A program made the position numbers and the translations under genes. A stretch of DNA of 64,000 nucleotides from Luteimonas terrae (GTDB lineage: Bacteria > Pseudomonadota > Gammaproteobacteria > Xanthomonadales > Xanthomonadaceae), in assembly GCF_004358165.1 (NCBI RefSeq), contig NZ_SMTG01000002.1, forward strand, positions 124,001 to 188,000. The letters run 5' to 3'. Below, one piece after another: positions 34,183-46,714 of this stretch. How positions within the stretch are numbered: position 1 is the first letter of the stretch; each line of letters starts with the position of its first letter. The notes under the pieces were generated by a model that was given only the letters and a program-made list of their open reading frames with translations, was not told the DNA's origin and did not search any database.

Positions 34183-36072
34183 TCAGACATCCAGCGTCGC
34201 CAGATCGCCCTTGGTCTCCAGCCACGCCTTGCGATCGCTGGCCCGCTTTTTCGCCAGCAGCATGTCGATCAGCGAACGCGTCTGCACGTCGTCCTCGACC
34301 GTCAGCTGGACCAGCCGGCGCGTGTCGGGATGGATCGCCGACTCGCGCAGCTGCGAGGGGTTCATCTCGCCCAGGCCCTTGAAGCGGGTCACGTTGACCT
34401 GGCCCTTGATTTTCTCGCGCTCGATCTTGTCGAGCAGCAGGCGCTTCTCTTCCTCGTCGAGCGCGTAGAACACCTGCTTGCCCACGTCGACACGGAACAG
34501 CGGCGGCATCGCGACGAAGATGTGACCCGCCGCGACCAGCGCCGGGAAGTGCCGCAGGAACAGCGCGCACAGCAGGGTCGCGATGTGCAGGCCGTCGGAG
34601 TCGGCGTCGGCGAGGATCACGACCTTGCCGTAGCGCAGGCCGGAGATGTCTTCCTTGCCCGGGTCGCAGCCGATCGCGATCGCGAGGTTGTGCACTTCTT
34701 CCGATGCCAGCACCGAGGTGCTCGCCACTTCCCAGGTGTTGAGGATCTTGCCGCGCAGCGGAAGGATCGCCTGGAAGTCCTTGTCGCGCGCCTGCTTGGC
34801 GCTGCCGCCCGCCGAATCGCCCTCGACGAGGAACAGTTCGGTGCGCGAGAGATCCTGGCTGATGCAGTCCGCCAGCTTGCCCGGCAGCGCCGGGCCCTGC
34901 GTGACCTTCTTGCGGACGATCTGTTTCTCGGTCTTCAGACGCGCGCTGGCGCGATCGATCGCGAGCTGGGCGATCTTCTCGCCGAGGTCCGTGTGCTGGT
35001 TGAGCCACAGGCTGAAAGCATCATGCGCGGCGCCCTCGACGAAGCCCGCGGCCTGGCGCGACGACAGCCGCTCCTTGGTCTGGCCGGAGAACTGCGGGTC
35101 GGTCATCTTCATCGACAGCACGAAGGCGACGCGGTCCCAGACGTCTTCGGGCGCCAGCTTCACGCCGCGCGGCAGCAGATTGCGGAAGTCGCAGAACTCG
35201 CGCAGCGCGTCGGTGAAACCGGTGCGCAGGCCGTTGACGTGGGTGCCGTGCTGCGCGGTCGGGATCAGGTTGACGTAGCTCTCCTGCACCAGCTCGCCTT
35301 CGACGACCCAGGCGACCGCCCAGTCGACGGTTTCGGTGTCCTTTTTCAGCGCACCGACGAACAGGTCCGGCGGCAGCAACTCGCGTTCGGCCAGTTCACC
35401 CTTGAGGTAGTCGCGCAGGCCGTCCTCGAACAGCCACTGGTCGCGCTCGCCGGTCGCCTCGTCGAGCAGCGTGACCGTCAGACCGGGGCATAGCACGGCC
35501 TTGGCGCGCAGCAGATGACGCAGGGCGCGCACGCTGAATTTCGGGCTGTCGAAGTACTTCGGGTCGGCCCAGAAGCGCACGCGCGTGCCGGTGTTCTTCT
35601 TGCCCACCGTGCCGACCACTTCCAGCGGCGTGGCGCGGTCGCCGTCGCGGAAGGTGATGCGGTGTTCCTGGCCTTCGCGCTTGATGTGCACCTCCACCAG
35701 CGTCGACAGCGCATTGACCACGCTGACGCCCACGCCGTGCAGGCCACCACTGAAGGTGTAGTTCTTGTTGCTGAACTTTCCGCCCGCGTGCAGACGGGTG
35801 AGGATCAGCTCCACGCCGGGAATCTTTTCCTCGGGATGGATGTCGACCGGCATGCCGCGCCCGTCGTCGGCCACTTCGCAGCTGCCGTCCTTGAACAGCG
35901 TCACCGCGATCTCGCGCGCGTGGCCGGCAAGGGCCTCGTCGACGGCGTTGTCGATGACTTCCTGCGCCAGATGGTTCGGGCGCGCGGTGTCGGTGTACAT
36001 GCCCGGACGGCGTTTGACGGGGTCCAGGCCGGAGAGGACTTCGATGTCGGCGGCGTTGTAGCGGGTGTTCAT
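34183..36072 (-). CDS. parE: DNA topoisomerase IV subunit B
   Basis: ATPase subunit of topoisomerase IV, 629 residues, which decatenates daughter chromosomes. The GHKL ATPase motifs are present: QEVIDNAVDEALAGHA, VADDGRGMPVDIHPEEKIPGVELI and FSGGLHGVGVSVVNAL. The TOPRIM part has LVEGDSAGGSAKQARDKDFQAILPLRGKILN and DADSDGLHI. The KNTGTRVRFWADPKYFDS segment and length mark it as ParE rather than the longer GyrB. ATG 36072 (MNTRYNAADIEVLSGLDPV) fits the family; an in-frame TTG lies 12 bp upstream. Confidence 0.95.
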   Translation of the reverse strand: MNTRYNAADIEVLSGLDPVKRRPGMYTDTARPNHLAQEVIDNAVDEALAGHAREIAVTLFKDGSCEVADDGRGMPVDIHPEEKIPGVELILTRLHAGGKFSNKNYTFSGGLHGVGVSVVNALSTLVEVHIKREGQEHRITFRDGDRATPLEVVGTVGKKNTGTRVRFWADPKYFDSPKFSVRALRHLLRAKAVLCPGLTVTLLDEATGERDQWLFEDGLRDYLKGELAERELLPPDLFVGALKKDTETVDWAVAWVVEGELVQESYVNLIPTAQHGTHVNGLRTGFTDALREFCDFRNLLPRGVKLAPEDVWDRVAFVLSMKMTDPQFSGQTKERLSSRQAAGFVEGAAHDAFSLWLNQHTDLGEKIAQLAIDRASARLKTEKQIVRKKVTQGPALPGKLADCISQDLSRTELFLVEGDSAGGSAKQARDKDFQAILPLRGKILNTWEVASTSVLASEEVHNLAIAIGCDPGKEDISGLRYGKVVILADADSDGLHIATLLCALFLRHFPALVAAGHIFVAMPPLFRVDVGKQVFYALDEEEKRLLLDKIEREKIKGQVNVTRFKGLGEMNPSQLRESAIHPDTRRLVQLTVEDDVQTRSLIDMLLAKKRASDRKAWLETKGDLATLDV

Positions 36073-36370
36073 TCGGTGCTGCAAGGCGGGAATCGGCGCA
36101 TGTTAAAGGAATTGCCGCCGGGCCGATTCCGGACCCGGGAAGCCGCTCGAAACCGCGTATCCGCGCCACGAGTGCGTGTAAGCGGTTGCAGCGTCGTTAG
36201 CCTCGCGTGCAGGCGAAGTAAGACAGGCGTTGTTCAGTCTGAGGCCGGGTTCGGGTGGCTAGGTTCGAACCGTCGAGCAGTCAAGCCGACACCCTTCATC
36301 CGCAGCACGACGCGGATGGCTTGCAAAGAGTCACTGCTCCATCAAATCGAATCACGTCAGGAGAGTTCCC

Positions 36371-36667
36371 ATGAAGACCCGCAACGTGCTGTTCGCCGCC
36401 ATCGTCGCCACCGCGTTCGCCGCGCCCGCCTTCGCGCAGGACGCCTCGATAGAACAGCAGGCCCGCGACGCCGAAGTCGCCGCCCAGCAGGCCGAGCAGG
36501 CCGCACAGACCGCCGAGGCTTCGGCGCAGGCTGCCGAGACCGCGGCCGACAATGCCGATTACGCGTCCGATGCGGTCAACGAGGCCGTCGACACCCAGGC
36601 AGAAGCGGCCGCGACCGCCGAAGAGCCGATGACCCAGACCGAGGAAGAAGAGGAAGACCCGGCCTGA
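36371..36667 (+). CDS. Small Ala-rich secreted coiled-coil protein, function unknown
   Basis: Predicted periplasmic protein of 98 residues: a clear signal peptide (MKTRNVLFAAIVATAFAAPAFAQ) followed by about 75 residues made almost only of Ala, Glu, Gln, Thr and Asp, with heptad-like AEQAAQTAEASAQAAETAAD and an acidic tail ending TEEEEEDPA. An AGGAGA ribosome site is well placed before the ATG. The Ala repeat recalls alanine-zipper envelope proteins, but there is no lipobox and I cannot name a family. It stands alone between parE (divergent) and pyrG. Confidence 0.75.
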   Translation: MKTRNVLFAAIVATAFAAPAFAQDASIEQQARDAEVAAQQAEQAAQTAEASAQAAETAADNADYASDAVNEAVDTQAEAAATAEEPMTQTEEEEEDPA

Positions 36668-36691
36668 TCCACGGCCCCGGCATCACACGGC

Positions 36692-36718
36692 GAGCGCCCC
36701 GGTCTTCCGGGGCGTTCT
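36692..36718 (+). terminator. Hairpin after the Ala-rich gene
   Basis: GCGCCCCGG, TCTT, CCGGGGCGT form a strong 8-9 bp stem with only a weak T-rich tail (TCTGCC), 25 bp after the stop at 36667. Confidence 0.55.
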
Positions 36719-36800
36719 GCCATCTGGAGACCGGTCCGGCCGGCCGTCGACACCGTCCACCGGACACAGCGTCCGGGCGCGTGTCGCCCGCAGCCTGTAG

Positions 36801-40790
<3,990 letters not shown>

Positions 40791-40809
40791 GTCCGGCGGC
40801 ACACATCGC

Positions 40810-41214
40810 ATGCGCGCCCTGCTGGTCGTGATGCTGGTCCTCGCCACGCTGCTCGCGTGGCTGCAGTACCGGCTGTGGTTCGGCGTCGGTGGAACCGAGC
40901 AGGTCGAGGAATTGCGCAGCCGCGTCGAAGCACAGGCGCGGCAGAACGAAGGCCTCGAGCAGCGCAACGCTGCGCTTGCGGCCGAAGTGGCCGACCTGAA
41001 GTCGGGCGAGGCCGCGATCGAGGAGCGTGCGCGCGGCGAGCTGGGCATGATCAAGCCGGGCGAGACCTTCTACCGCGTCGTCGACGACGCGCGCATCGCG
41101 CCGCTGCCGGCCGAGCACGCGATGGATCCCGACGCGCAGCAGCGTGCACAGGAACGGCGCCAGGACAGCGCGCCGGAGCCGCTGCGGGATGACGCGCCGG
41201 AGCCGACGCCTTGA
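40810..41214 (+). CDS. ftsB: Cell division protein FtsB
   Basis: Bitopic inner-membrane divisome protein of 134 residues that forms a complex with FtsL and FtsQ. One helix (residues 2-20, ending [11 protein letters not shown]) is followed by a coiled coil ([61 protein letters not shown]), which includes the conserved GMIKPGExFY end. A further tail of about 40 residues, rich in Pro, Asp and Gln, goes beyond the E. coli protein (103 residues). Its stop overlaps the ispD start (TTGA). Confidence 0.93.
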   Translation: MRALLVVMLVLATLLAWLQYRLWFGVGGTEQVEELRSRVEAQARQNEGLEQRNAALAAEVADLKSGEAAIEERARGELGMIKPGETFYRVVDDARIAPLPAEHAMDPDAQQRAQERRQDSAPEPLRDDAPEPTP

Positions 41215-41900
41215 ATGTCTGGGTGATCGTGCCTGCGGCGGGCCGTGGCACGCGGTTCGGCGGCGACGTGCCCAAGCAGTTTCTCCAGGTCGGCGGGCGC
41301 AGCCTGCTGGCCCATACGCTCGACGCGCTTGCCGGTCATCCGGGTATCGGCGGCGTCGTGCTGGTGATCGGCATCGACGACGCGCCGGAGCTGCCCGACG
41401 CCGTGCTGCACGGCAAGCCGCTGCTGCGCGCGTCCGGCGGCGAGACGCGTGCGGCCTCGGTCCTGTCGGGTCTGCACGCGCTGCCCGAATCGGTGCGCCC
41501 CGACGAGTTCGTGCTGGTGCACGACGCCGCGCGCCCGAACCTGCATCCGGCCGATCTCGATGCGCTGCTCGAGCGCGGACGCATGGACCCGGTCGGCGCG
41601 ATCCTCGCCGCGCCGGTGCGCGACACGCTCAAGCGGGCCGGCGACGACGGCGGCATCGACGGCACCGAGCCGCGCGAACGCCTGTGGCGTGCGCTGACGC
41701 CGCAACTGTTCCGCCGCCTGCAGCTGGGTCGCGCGCTGGAAGCCGCCGATGCCGACGGCATCGCCGTGACCGACGAGGCGATGGCGATGGAGCGGCAGGG
41801 CCTGCGTCCGCTGCTGGTCGAGGGCCGCGAGGACAACTTCAAGGTCACCACGCCGGCCGATCTCGCGCGCTTCGCGTTCGAGCTGTCGCAGCGCAGCTGA
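41211..41900 (+). CDS. ispD: 2-C-methyl-D-erythritol 4-phosphate cytidylyltransferase
   Basis: Enzyme of 229 residues of the MEP isoprenoid pathway that couples CTP to MEP. The nucleotide-binding start [20 protein letters not shown] is complete, followed by [11 protein letters not shown] (metal and substrate) and the C-terminal [20 protein letters not shown]. The start is a TTG at 41211 which overlaps the ftsB stop (TTGA), so the two are translationally coupled. IspF, which normally follows immediately, is separated here by 226 bp containing a repeat. Confidence 0.95.
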   Translation: MNVWVIVPAAGRGTRFGGDVPKQFLQVGGRSLLAHTLDALAGHPGIGGVVLVIGIDDAPELPDAVLHGKPLLRASGGETRAASVLSGLHALPESVRPDEFVLVHDAARPNLHPADLDALLERGRMDPVGAILAAPVRDTLKRAGDDGGIDGTEPRERLWRALTPQLFRRLQLGRALEAADADGIAVTDEAMAMERQGLRPLLVEGREDNFKVTTPADLARFAFELSQRS

Positions 41901-42020
41901 GTTGCAGTCACAGGACAGGTCGCGCGCCGCGACATCCATCGCGAGGCGTTCGCGGCTGACCGCCGCTTTGCTCATAGCGCGTCTTCGCCGACTTCCACGA
42001 TGCGCTTGCAGACGGCAATG

Positions 42021-42057
42021 ACGGGTTTCGCTGCGCGCTGCCCATCCAACGGTCGCT
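42021..42057. repeat. Interspersed element of the CGGGTTTCGCTGCGC type, copy 2
   Basis: Reads ATGACGGGTTTCGCTGCGC then GCTGCCCATCCAACGG, matching copy 1 at 4037-4078 with a few differences. It lies in the 226-bp gap between ispD and ispF, a junction that is tight or fused in many bacteria. Confidence 0.6.
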
Positions 42058-42126
42058 TCGCATGAGCCGTGGCACCCACGTTCCCGCCATGGCACTCTGC
42101 CGGCCCGCTTCGAACACGACATCGCC

Positions 42127-42624
42127 ATGACCAGCACGCCCGCCTTCCGTATCGGCCAGGGATTCGACGTCCACGCCTTCGGCGACGGCGATCACGTGAT
42201 GATCGGTGGCGTGCGCATCGCGCACACGCATGGCGTGCTCGCGCACAGCGACGGCGATGTCGCCCTGCACGCGCTGTGCGACGCGATGCTCGGTGCGCTG
42301 GCGCTGGGCGACATCGGCGTGCATTTCCCGCCGTCCGACGACCGCTGGAAGGGCGCCGACAGCCGTGCGCTGCTGCGCCACTGCAATACCCTGCTGGCCG
42401 AGCGCGGCTGGCGCGTGGGCAATGCCGACGTCACCGTGATCTGCGAGCGGCCGAAGATCGGCCCGCATGCGCCGGCGATGCGCGAGGCGATCGCCGGTGA
42501 TCTGGGCATCGCGCTGGACTGTATTTCGGTCAAGGCCACCACCAGCGAGAAGCTCGGCTTCACCGGCCGTGGCGAAGGCATCGCCGCGCAGGCGGCCTGC
42601 CTGCTGGTCCGTATCGCGGCCTGA
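42127..42624 (+). CDS. ispF: 2-C-methyl-D-erythritol 2,4-cyclodiphosphate synthase
   Basis: MEP-pathway enzyme of 165 residues that forms the cyclic diphosphate with release of CMP. The zinc ligands are in GFDVHAF (Asp, His), the [31 protein letters not shown] signature is complete, and [21 protein letters not shown] closes the active site. Length fits the family. The gene follows ispD after a repeat-containing gap, and truD begins 9 bp after its stop, so ispF-truD are one transcript. Confidence 0.96.
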   Translation: MTSTPAFRIGQGFDVHAFGDGDHVMIGGVRIAHTHGVLAHSDGDVALHALCDAMLGALALGDIGVHFPPSDDRWKGADSRALLRHCNTLLAERGWRVGNADVTVICERPKIGPHAPAMREAIAGDLGIALDCISVKATTSEKLGFTGRGEGIAAQAACLLVRIAA

Positions 42625-42633
42625 TCCGATCGC

Positions 42634-43722
42634 ATGACCAGCGAAATGCCCACCGCGCACGGCGCGCCGGTGCTGTCGGCGACGATCCGGCAGCACCCGG
42701 AGGATTTCCGCGTCGACGAGATCGACGGCTTCGAGGCCAGCGGCGCGGGCGAACATCTGCTGCTGACGATCGAGAAGAGCGGCATGAACACCGCCTTCGT
42801 CGCGCGCCTGCTGGCGCAGTGGGCGGGCGTGGACGGGCGCAGTGTCGGCTACGCCGGCCTCAAGGACCGGCATGCCTTGACCACGCAGCGCTTCACCGTG
42901 CAGTTGCCGGGTCGCGAGGCGCCGGACATCGCCGCGCTCGAAGCGCTGGGGGCCGGGGCGCACCAGTCCTTGCGCGTGCTCGCGCAGGCGCGGCACGCGC
43001 GCAAGCTGCCGCGCGGCGCGCTGGCCGGGAACCGTTTCGTGCTGACCCTGCGCGATGTCGTCGGCGACGCGGCCGCGATCGACATGCGTCTGCAGACGAT
43101 CGCCGATAGGAGCGTACCGAACTACTTCGGCGAACAACGCTTCGGCCATGACGGCGGCAACGTCGACAAGGCCCTGCGCATGTTCGCCGCGCCGCGCCGG
43201 CGCATCGATCGCGAGCAGCGCGCCATGCTGCTGTCGGCCGCGCGCTCGGCGCTGTTCAATCGCGTGCTCGCGGCGCGCGTGCGCGCCGGCGATTGGGACA
43301 CCGGACTCGAAGGCGAGGTCTGGATGCTCGACGGCAGCCGCAGCTTGTTCGGACCCGAGCCGGACAGTCCGGAAGTCGCCGCACGCGTCACCGCGCAGGA
43401 CATCCATCCCACAGCACCGCTGTGGGGCCGCGGCATGCTGCGCAGCGCCGGCGCCGCAGCGGCCTGCGAAGCCGCCGCGCTCGATGACGCGCAGTCGCTC
43501 GCATTGCGAGCAGGTCTCGAATCGGCCGGTTTGTCGCAAGAGCGCCGCGCGACACGGTTGCGCCCCGGCGATCTGCAGTGGACGTGGCTGGCGCCGGGCG
43601 TGCTGCAACTGGGCTTCACCTTGCCGGCTGGTTGCTATGCCACATCGGTACTGGCCGAACTGGGCGAGATCGGCAACGGCGCCGTCCGTCGGCTTCCGGC
43701 AGAGACGCCGACCGGCGGCTGA
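42634..43722 (+). CDS. truD: tRNA pseudouridine(13) synthase TruD
   Basis: Enzyme of 362 residues that makes pseudouridine 13 in tRNA-Glu. The catalytic Asp is in [19 protein letters not shown]; other family stretches are [47 protein letters not shown] and the [12 protein letters not shown] region of the TRUD insertion domain. It follows ispF by 9 bp. In related genomes surE usually comes next; here a small lipoprotein gene and a minus-strand regulator follow instead. Confidence 0.95.
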   Translation: MTSEMPTAHGAPVLSATIRQHPEDFRVDEIDGFEASGAGEHLLLTIEKSGMNTAFVARLLAQWAGVDGRSVGYAGLKDRHALTTQRFTVQLPGREAPDIAALEALGAGAHQSLRVLAQARHARKLPRGALAGNRFVLTLRDVVGDAAAIDMRLQTIADRSVPNYFGEQRFGHDGGNVDKALRMFAAPRRRIDREQRAMLLSAARSALFNRVLAARVRAGDWDTGLEGEVWMLDGSRSLFGPEPDSPEVAARVTAQDIHPTAPLWGRGMLRSAGAAAACEAAALDDAQSLALRAGLESAGLSQERRATRLRPGDLQWTWLAPGVLQLGFTLPAGCYATSVLAELGEIGNGAVRRLPAETPTGG

Positions 43723-43800
43723 TCCGTCGATACGCGGCGGGTGTGTAGCGCGTGCAGGGCCGGTCCCGCCATGCGGGATCCCCGTACCGGAGCCAAGGCC

Positions 43801-44031
43801 ATGCTGTCCGTTCTCCGTGCCGCAGCCGTCCTGTCCGCCTGCACGCTCGCCGCGTGCGTCAGCCAGTCGCCCCGTACGGCGCAGGCACCCGCCGCGCCAC
43901 GCATCCACGAGGCGCCGCCACGCATCGTCACCGACAGTGCCTATGTGGCCCGGGTGGGGCGCGAAGCGCGACGTCGTGGACTCGCCCTCGAATGGATCAA
44001 TCCGCCGCTCCGGCAGACCGCCGGCGACTGA
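43801..44031 (+). CDS. Small lipoprotein, function unknown
   Basis: Predicted 76-residue lipoprotein starting at ATG 43801 (MLSVLRAAAVLSACTLAAC) with a lipobox LAAC; earlier in-frame starts at 43741 and 43771 would place the signal too far inside. The mature part is about 55 residues, Pro/Ala-rich then basic (VARVGREARRRGLALEWINPP). I do not recognise a family. Its stop abuts the stop of the convergent response-regulator gene, forming TGATCA at 44029-44034. Confidence 0.7.
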   Translation: MLSVLRAAAVLSACTLAACVSQSPRTAQAPAAPRIHEAPPRIVTDSAYVARVGREARRRGLALEWINPPLRQTAGD

Positions 44032-44697
44032 TCAGCCGGCCACGCGCTGCGCGGGATCACTGATCTCCAGCCCGCGCAGGATCACACCCGCGTGGGTGCG
44101 GTTGCGCGCGCCGAGCTTTTCGAAGATCGCCGACATGTGCGCCTTGATCGTGCGTTCCTGCACGTCGAGGCGGTCGGCGATCTGCTTGTTGAGCAGGCCT
44201 TCGGCGACCAGCCGGAGCACCCGGAACTGCTGCGGCGTCAGGCTGGCCAGGCGCGCGGCGAGGTCGGTGTCCTCGGGCGTCGACTGGGCACGTGCGACGG
44301 CGCCGCGTAGCGCCGGCGGCAACCACTGTTCGCAGTCGAGCACGGCGCGGATCGCTTCGCGCAGATCGTCCAGTCCCGCGCTCTTGGGGATATAGCCGGC
44401 GACGCCATGGTCGAGCGCGCGCCGCACCACCAGCGGGTCCTCGTTCGCCGACACCAGCACCACCGCCACGGCGGGGAACTGCGCGCGGATCGCGGCCAGT
44501 CCGGCCAGGCCGTGGTTGCCGGGCATGTGCAGGTCCAGCAGCACCAGGTCGATGTCGTCCTCGTCCTCCAGCCGCTCCAGCACGCCGTCGAGCGTCTCGG
44601 CCTCGCGCGTGGTCACATCGGGCGCGGCATCGGCGGCCGCGCCGCGCAGGGCGGCGCGGAACAGCGGGTGGTCGTCGGCGATGAGCAGCTTGGGCAT
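44032..44697 (-). CDS. NarL/LuxR-family response regulator
   Basis: Two-component response regulator of 221 residues. The receiver domain begins MPKLLIADDHPLFRAAL with the phospho-acceptor Asp in DLVLLDLHMPG and Lys in GYIPKSAG. The C-terminal LuxR helix-turn-helix is LTPQQFRVLRLVAEGLLNKQIADRLDVQERTIKAHMSAIFEKLGARNRTHAG. No histidine kinase gene is adjacent. The divergent neighbour is the 3-hydroxybutyrate-oligomer hydrolase gene (109 bp between starts), so the regulator may control it, which is an inference from position only. An in-frame TTG or GTG start further upstream is possible but unlikely. Confidence 0.9.
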   Translation of the reverse strand: MPKLLIADDHPLFRAALRGAAADAAPDVTTREAETLDGVLERLEDEDDIDLVLLDLHMPGNHGLAGLAAIRAQFPAVAVVLVSANEDPLVVRRALDHGVAGYIPKSAGLDDLREAIRAVLDCEQWLPPALRGAVARAQSTPEDTDLAARLASLTPQQFRVLRLVAEGLLNKQIADRLDVQERTIKAHMSAIFEKLGARNRTHAGVILRGLEISDPAQRVAG

Positions 44698-44806
44698 GGG
44701 AGAACGGGCACAGCGGATGCAGCCGCACCTTAGCAAGCGCCGGTGCGGCGCGCGGCTGGTACCAAAGTACGATGGCCCGCGGCGGGCGCGCTGCTACGGT
44801 GGCCGC

Positions 44807-46651
44807 ATGACCAGACTGCGCATGATCCGGCCGCTGTGCCTCGCCACCCTCGCACTCTCGCTCGCAGCCTGCGCCGGCACGGCGACGCGGGCCGACCCTG
44901 CCTCGATGCGCGGAGACCACGCCACGATGTTCACCGCCCAGCGCACCAGCCTGCATCGTGAGGGCGACGACCTGCTGACCGCCGGCCTCGGCCTGGCCGG
45001 GCTGCAGGCGATGACGCCGCCGACGTTCGCCGATCCACAACGACCGACCGCCGCCGAAGCGCGGCGGCGTGCGCTGTGGGCCAACTGGCGCGGCATCGCC
45101 GATCTGGCGCCGGGCGGCGGCTACGGCACGCTCTACGGCAGCCTGGCGAACGTGCCGGGCCGCGAGTTTCACGCGCTGGCAACGGTGCCGGGTGCATCGC
45201 AACCGCATCGCGTCCTGGTCCAGGTGCCCGACGACTTCGACCGCACGCGTCGCTGCGTCGTGGTCACCGCGTCCTCGGGCTCGCGCGGCATCTACGGTGC
45301 GATCGCCGTGGCCGGTGCCTGGGGGCTGCCGAAGGGCTGCGCGGTCGCCTACACCGACAAGGGCGCAGGCACCGACTATTTCGATGCCGACGCAGGCCTG
45401 GGCATCGCGGCCGACGGCACGCCCGCCGACGACCGCGCGACCTCGGTGTTCGCACCCGGCGGCACGTCGCAGGGTGTCGCGCTCAAGCACGCGCACTCGG
45501 GCGACAACCCCGAGGCTGACTGGGGCCGCCACGTGCGCCAGGCCGCCGAGTTCGCGCTGCAGGCGCTCGGCGAGGCCTGGCCCGACGACGCGCCCTTCGA
45601 TTTCGCCAGCACCCGCGTCATCGCGGTCGGTATCTCCAACGGCGGCGGCGCGGTGCTGCGTGCGGCCGAACTCGACGGCGACTGGCTCGACGCAGTGGTC
45701 GCCGGCGAGCCCAGCATCCATGCCGACGCGCCGGGCGCGCGCACGCTCTACGACTACACCACCGAAGCGGCCCTGCTGATGCCGTGCGCACAGCTCGCGC
45801 TCGACGACCTGCCGCAGCCGCCGTTGACCGCGCAGGTCGCCCCGCTCTGGACGGCGCGTTGCGCGGCCCTGCGCGCGGATGGCCTGATCGAGGGCAACGA
45901 CTCCGCCGCACAGGCCCGTTCGGCGCGCGAGGCCATGCATGCGCGCGGCTGGACCGATGGCGCATTGCGGGCCGGCGCCCTGTCGACCGGCTTCGATCTG
46001 TGGCGCGCGATCGCGGCGACGTATGCCTCGGCCTACGGGCGCTTCGACGCCGACGCACATCCCTGCGGCTTCCGCTATGCGGCGCAGGGCGCCGACGGCG
46101 CACCGCGCGCGGCGACGCCGCCCGAACGCGCCATCTGGTGGAGCGACGGCAGCGGCATCCCGCCGGGTGCAGGCGTGGGCCTGGTCGATACCCGCATGGC
46201 CGGCGCGGATCCGCTGTTGCCGGGCCTGCAGTGTCTGCGCGCGCTCGTTGATGGCGACGATGCGTCCGCGCGTCGCGTGCAGGCCGGCATCGCCGAGACG
46301 CGCGCGGGCCTGCCACGCCGCGGCCTGCCGGTCATGGTCGTGCACGGCGCCGACGACGGTCTGATCCCGATGGCCTTCACCAGCGTGCCCTACGCCCGCT
46401 GGGCGCAGGCCGCCGGGCGCGACGTGCGCCTGTGGCAGGTGGCCCACGCCCAGCATTTCGACGGTTTCCTCGCGCTCCCCGATTACGCCGCGCGTTACGT
46501 GCCGCTGCTGCCCTACGTCTACGCCGCACTCGATCGCGTCGACGCGCATCTAGACGGGGCGGGGCCTCTGCCGGCCGATACGGCCATCGCCACGACGCCA
46601 CGCGGGCCGGGCAAGGCGCTGGAACCGGCGCACCTGGCGATTCCGCGCTGA
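44807..46651 (+). CDS. 3-hydroxybutyrate-oligomer hydrolase, predicted lipoprotein
   Basis: Exported hydrolase of 614 residues. It starts MTRLRMIRPLCLATLALSLAAC with a lipobox LAAC, so it is probably lipid-anchored. The body matches the D-(-)-3-hydroxybutyrate oligomer hydrolase family: VVTASSGSRGIYGAI, AVAYTDKGAGTDYFD, the nucleophile Ser277 in VGISNGGGAVLRAAE, GEPSIHADAPGARTLYDYTTEAALLMPCAQ, and VMVVHGADDGLIPMAF near the C-terminus. Such enzymes split soluble PHB oligomers. No PHB synthesis genes are in the window. The ATG at 44807 is the first that leaves the signal peptide intact. Confidence 0.9.
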   Translation: MTRLRMIRPLCLATLALSLAACAGTATRADPASMRGDHATMFTAQRTSLHREGDDLLTAGLGLAGLQAMTPPTFADPQRPTAAEARRRALWANWRGIADLAPGGGYGTLYGSLANVPGREFHALATVPGASQPHRVLVQVPDDFDRTRRCVVVTASSGSRGIYGAIAVAGAWGLPKGCAVAYTDKGAGTDYFDADAGLGIAADGTPADDRATSVFAPGGTSQGVALKHAHSGDNPEADWGRHVRQAAEFALQALGEAWPDDAPFDFASTRVIAVGISNGGGAVLRAAELDGDWLDAVVAGEPSIHADAPGARTLYDYTTEAALLMPCAQLALDDLPQPPLTAQVAPLWTARCAALRADGLIEGNDSAAQARSAREAMHARGWTDGALRAGALSTGFDLWRAIAATYASAYGRFDADAHPCGFRYAAQGADGAPRAATPPERAIWWSDGSGIPPGAGVGLVDTRMAGADPLLPGLQCLRALVDGDDASARRVQAGIAETRAGLPRRGLPVMVVHGADDGLIPMAFTSVPYARWAQAAGRDVRLWQVAHAQHFDGFLALPDYAARYVPLLPYVYAALDRVDAHLDGAGPLPADTAIATTPRGPGKALEPAHLAIPR

Positions 46652-46677
46652 CGGCATTCCATTGAGCTAACGGGCGC

Positions 46678-46714
46678 TTGCGTACGGCACACGTGAGTAG
46701 TAATACTACTCACC
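46678..46714 (+). promoter_or_regulatory. lexA operator (SOS box) and putative promoter
   Basis: Arms GTGAGTAGTA (46693-46702) and TACTACTCAC (46704-46713) form a perfect inverted repeat around one base, ending one base before the lexA ATG. This is the AGTAGTA/TACTACT operator type known for Xanthomonas LexA. A weak promoter can be read as TTGCGT (46678-46683), 17 bp, TAATAC (46701-46706), the -10 lying inside the operator. LexA bound here would block its own synthesis. Confidence 0.85.

Noticed and set aside
36262-36271. GGTTCGAACC, a tRNA T-loop-like palindrome before the Ala-rich gene
   Set aside because: No acceptor stem or anticodon arm can be built around it, so it is not a tRNA and too short to call an attachment site.
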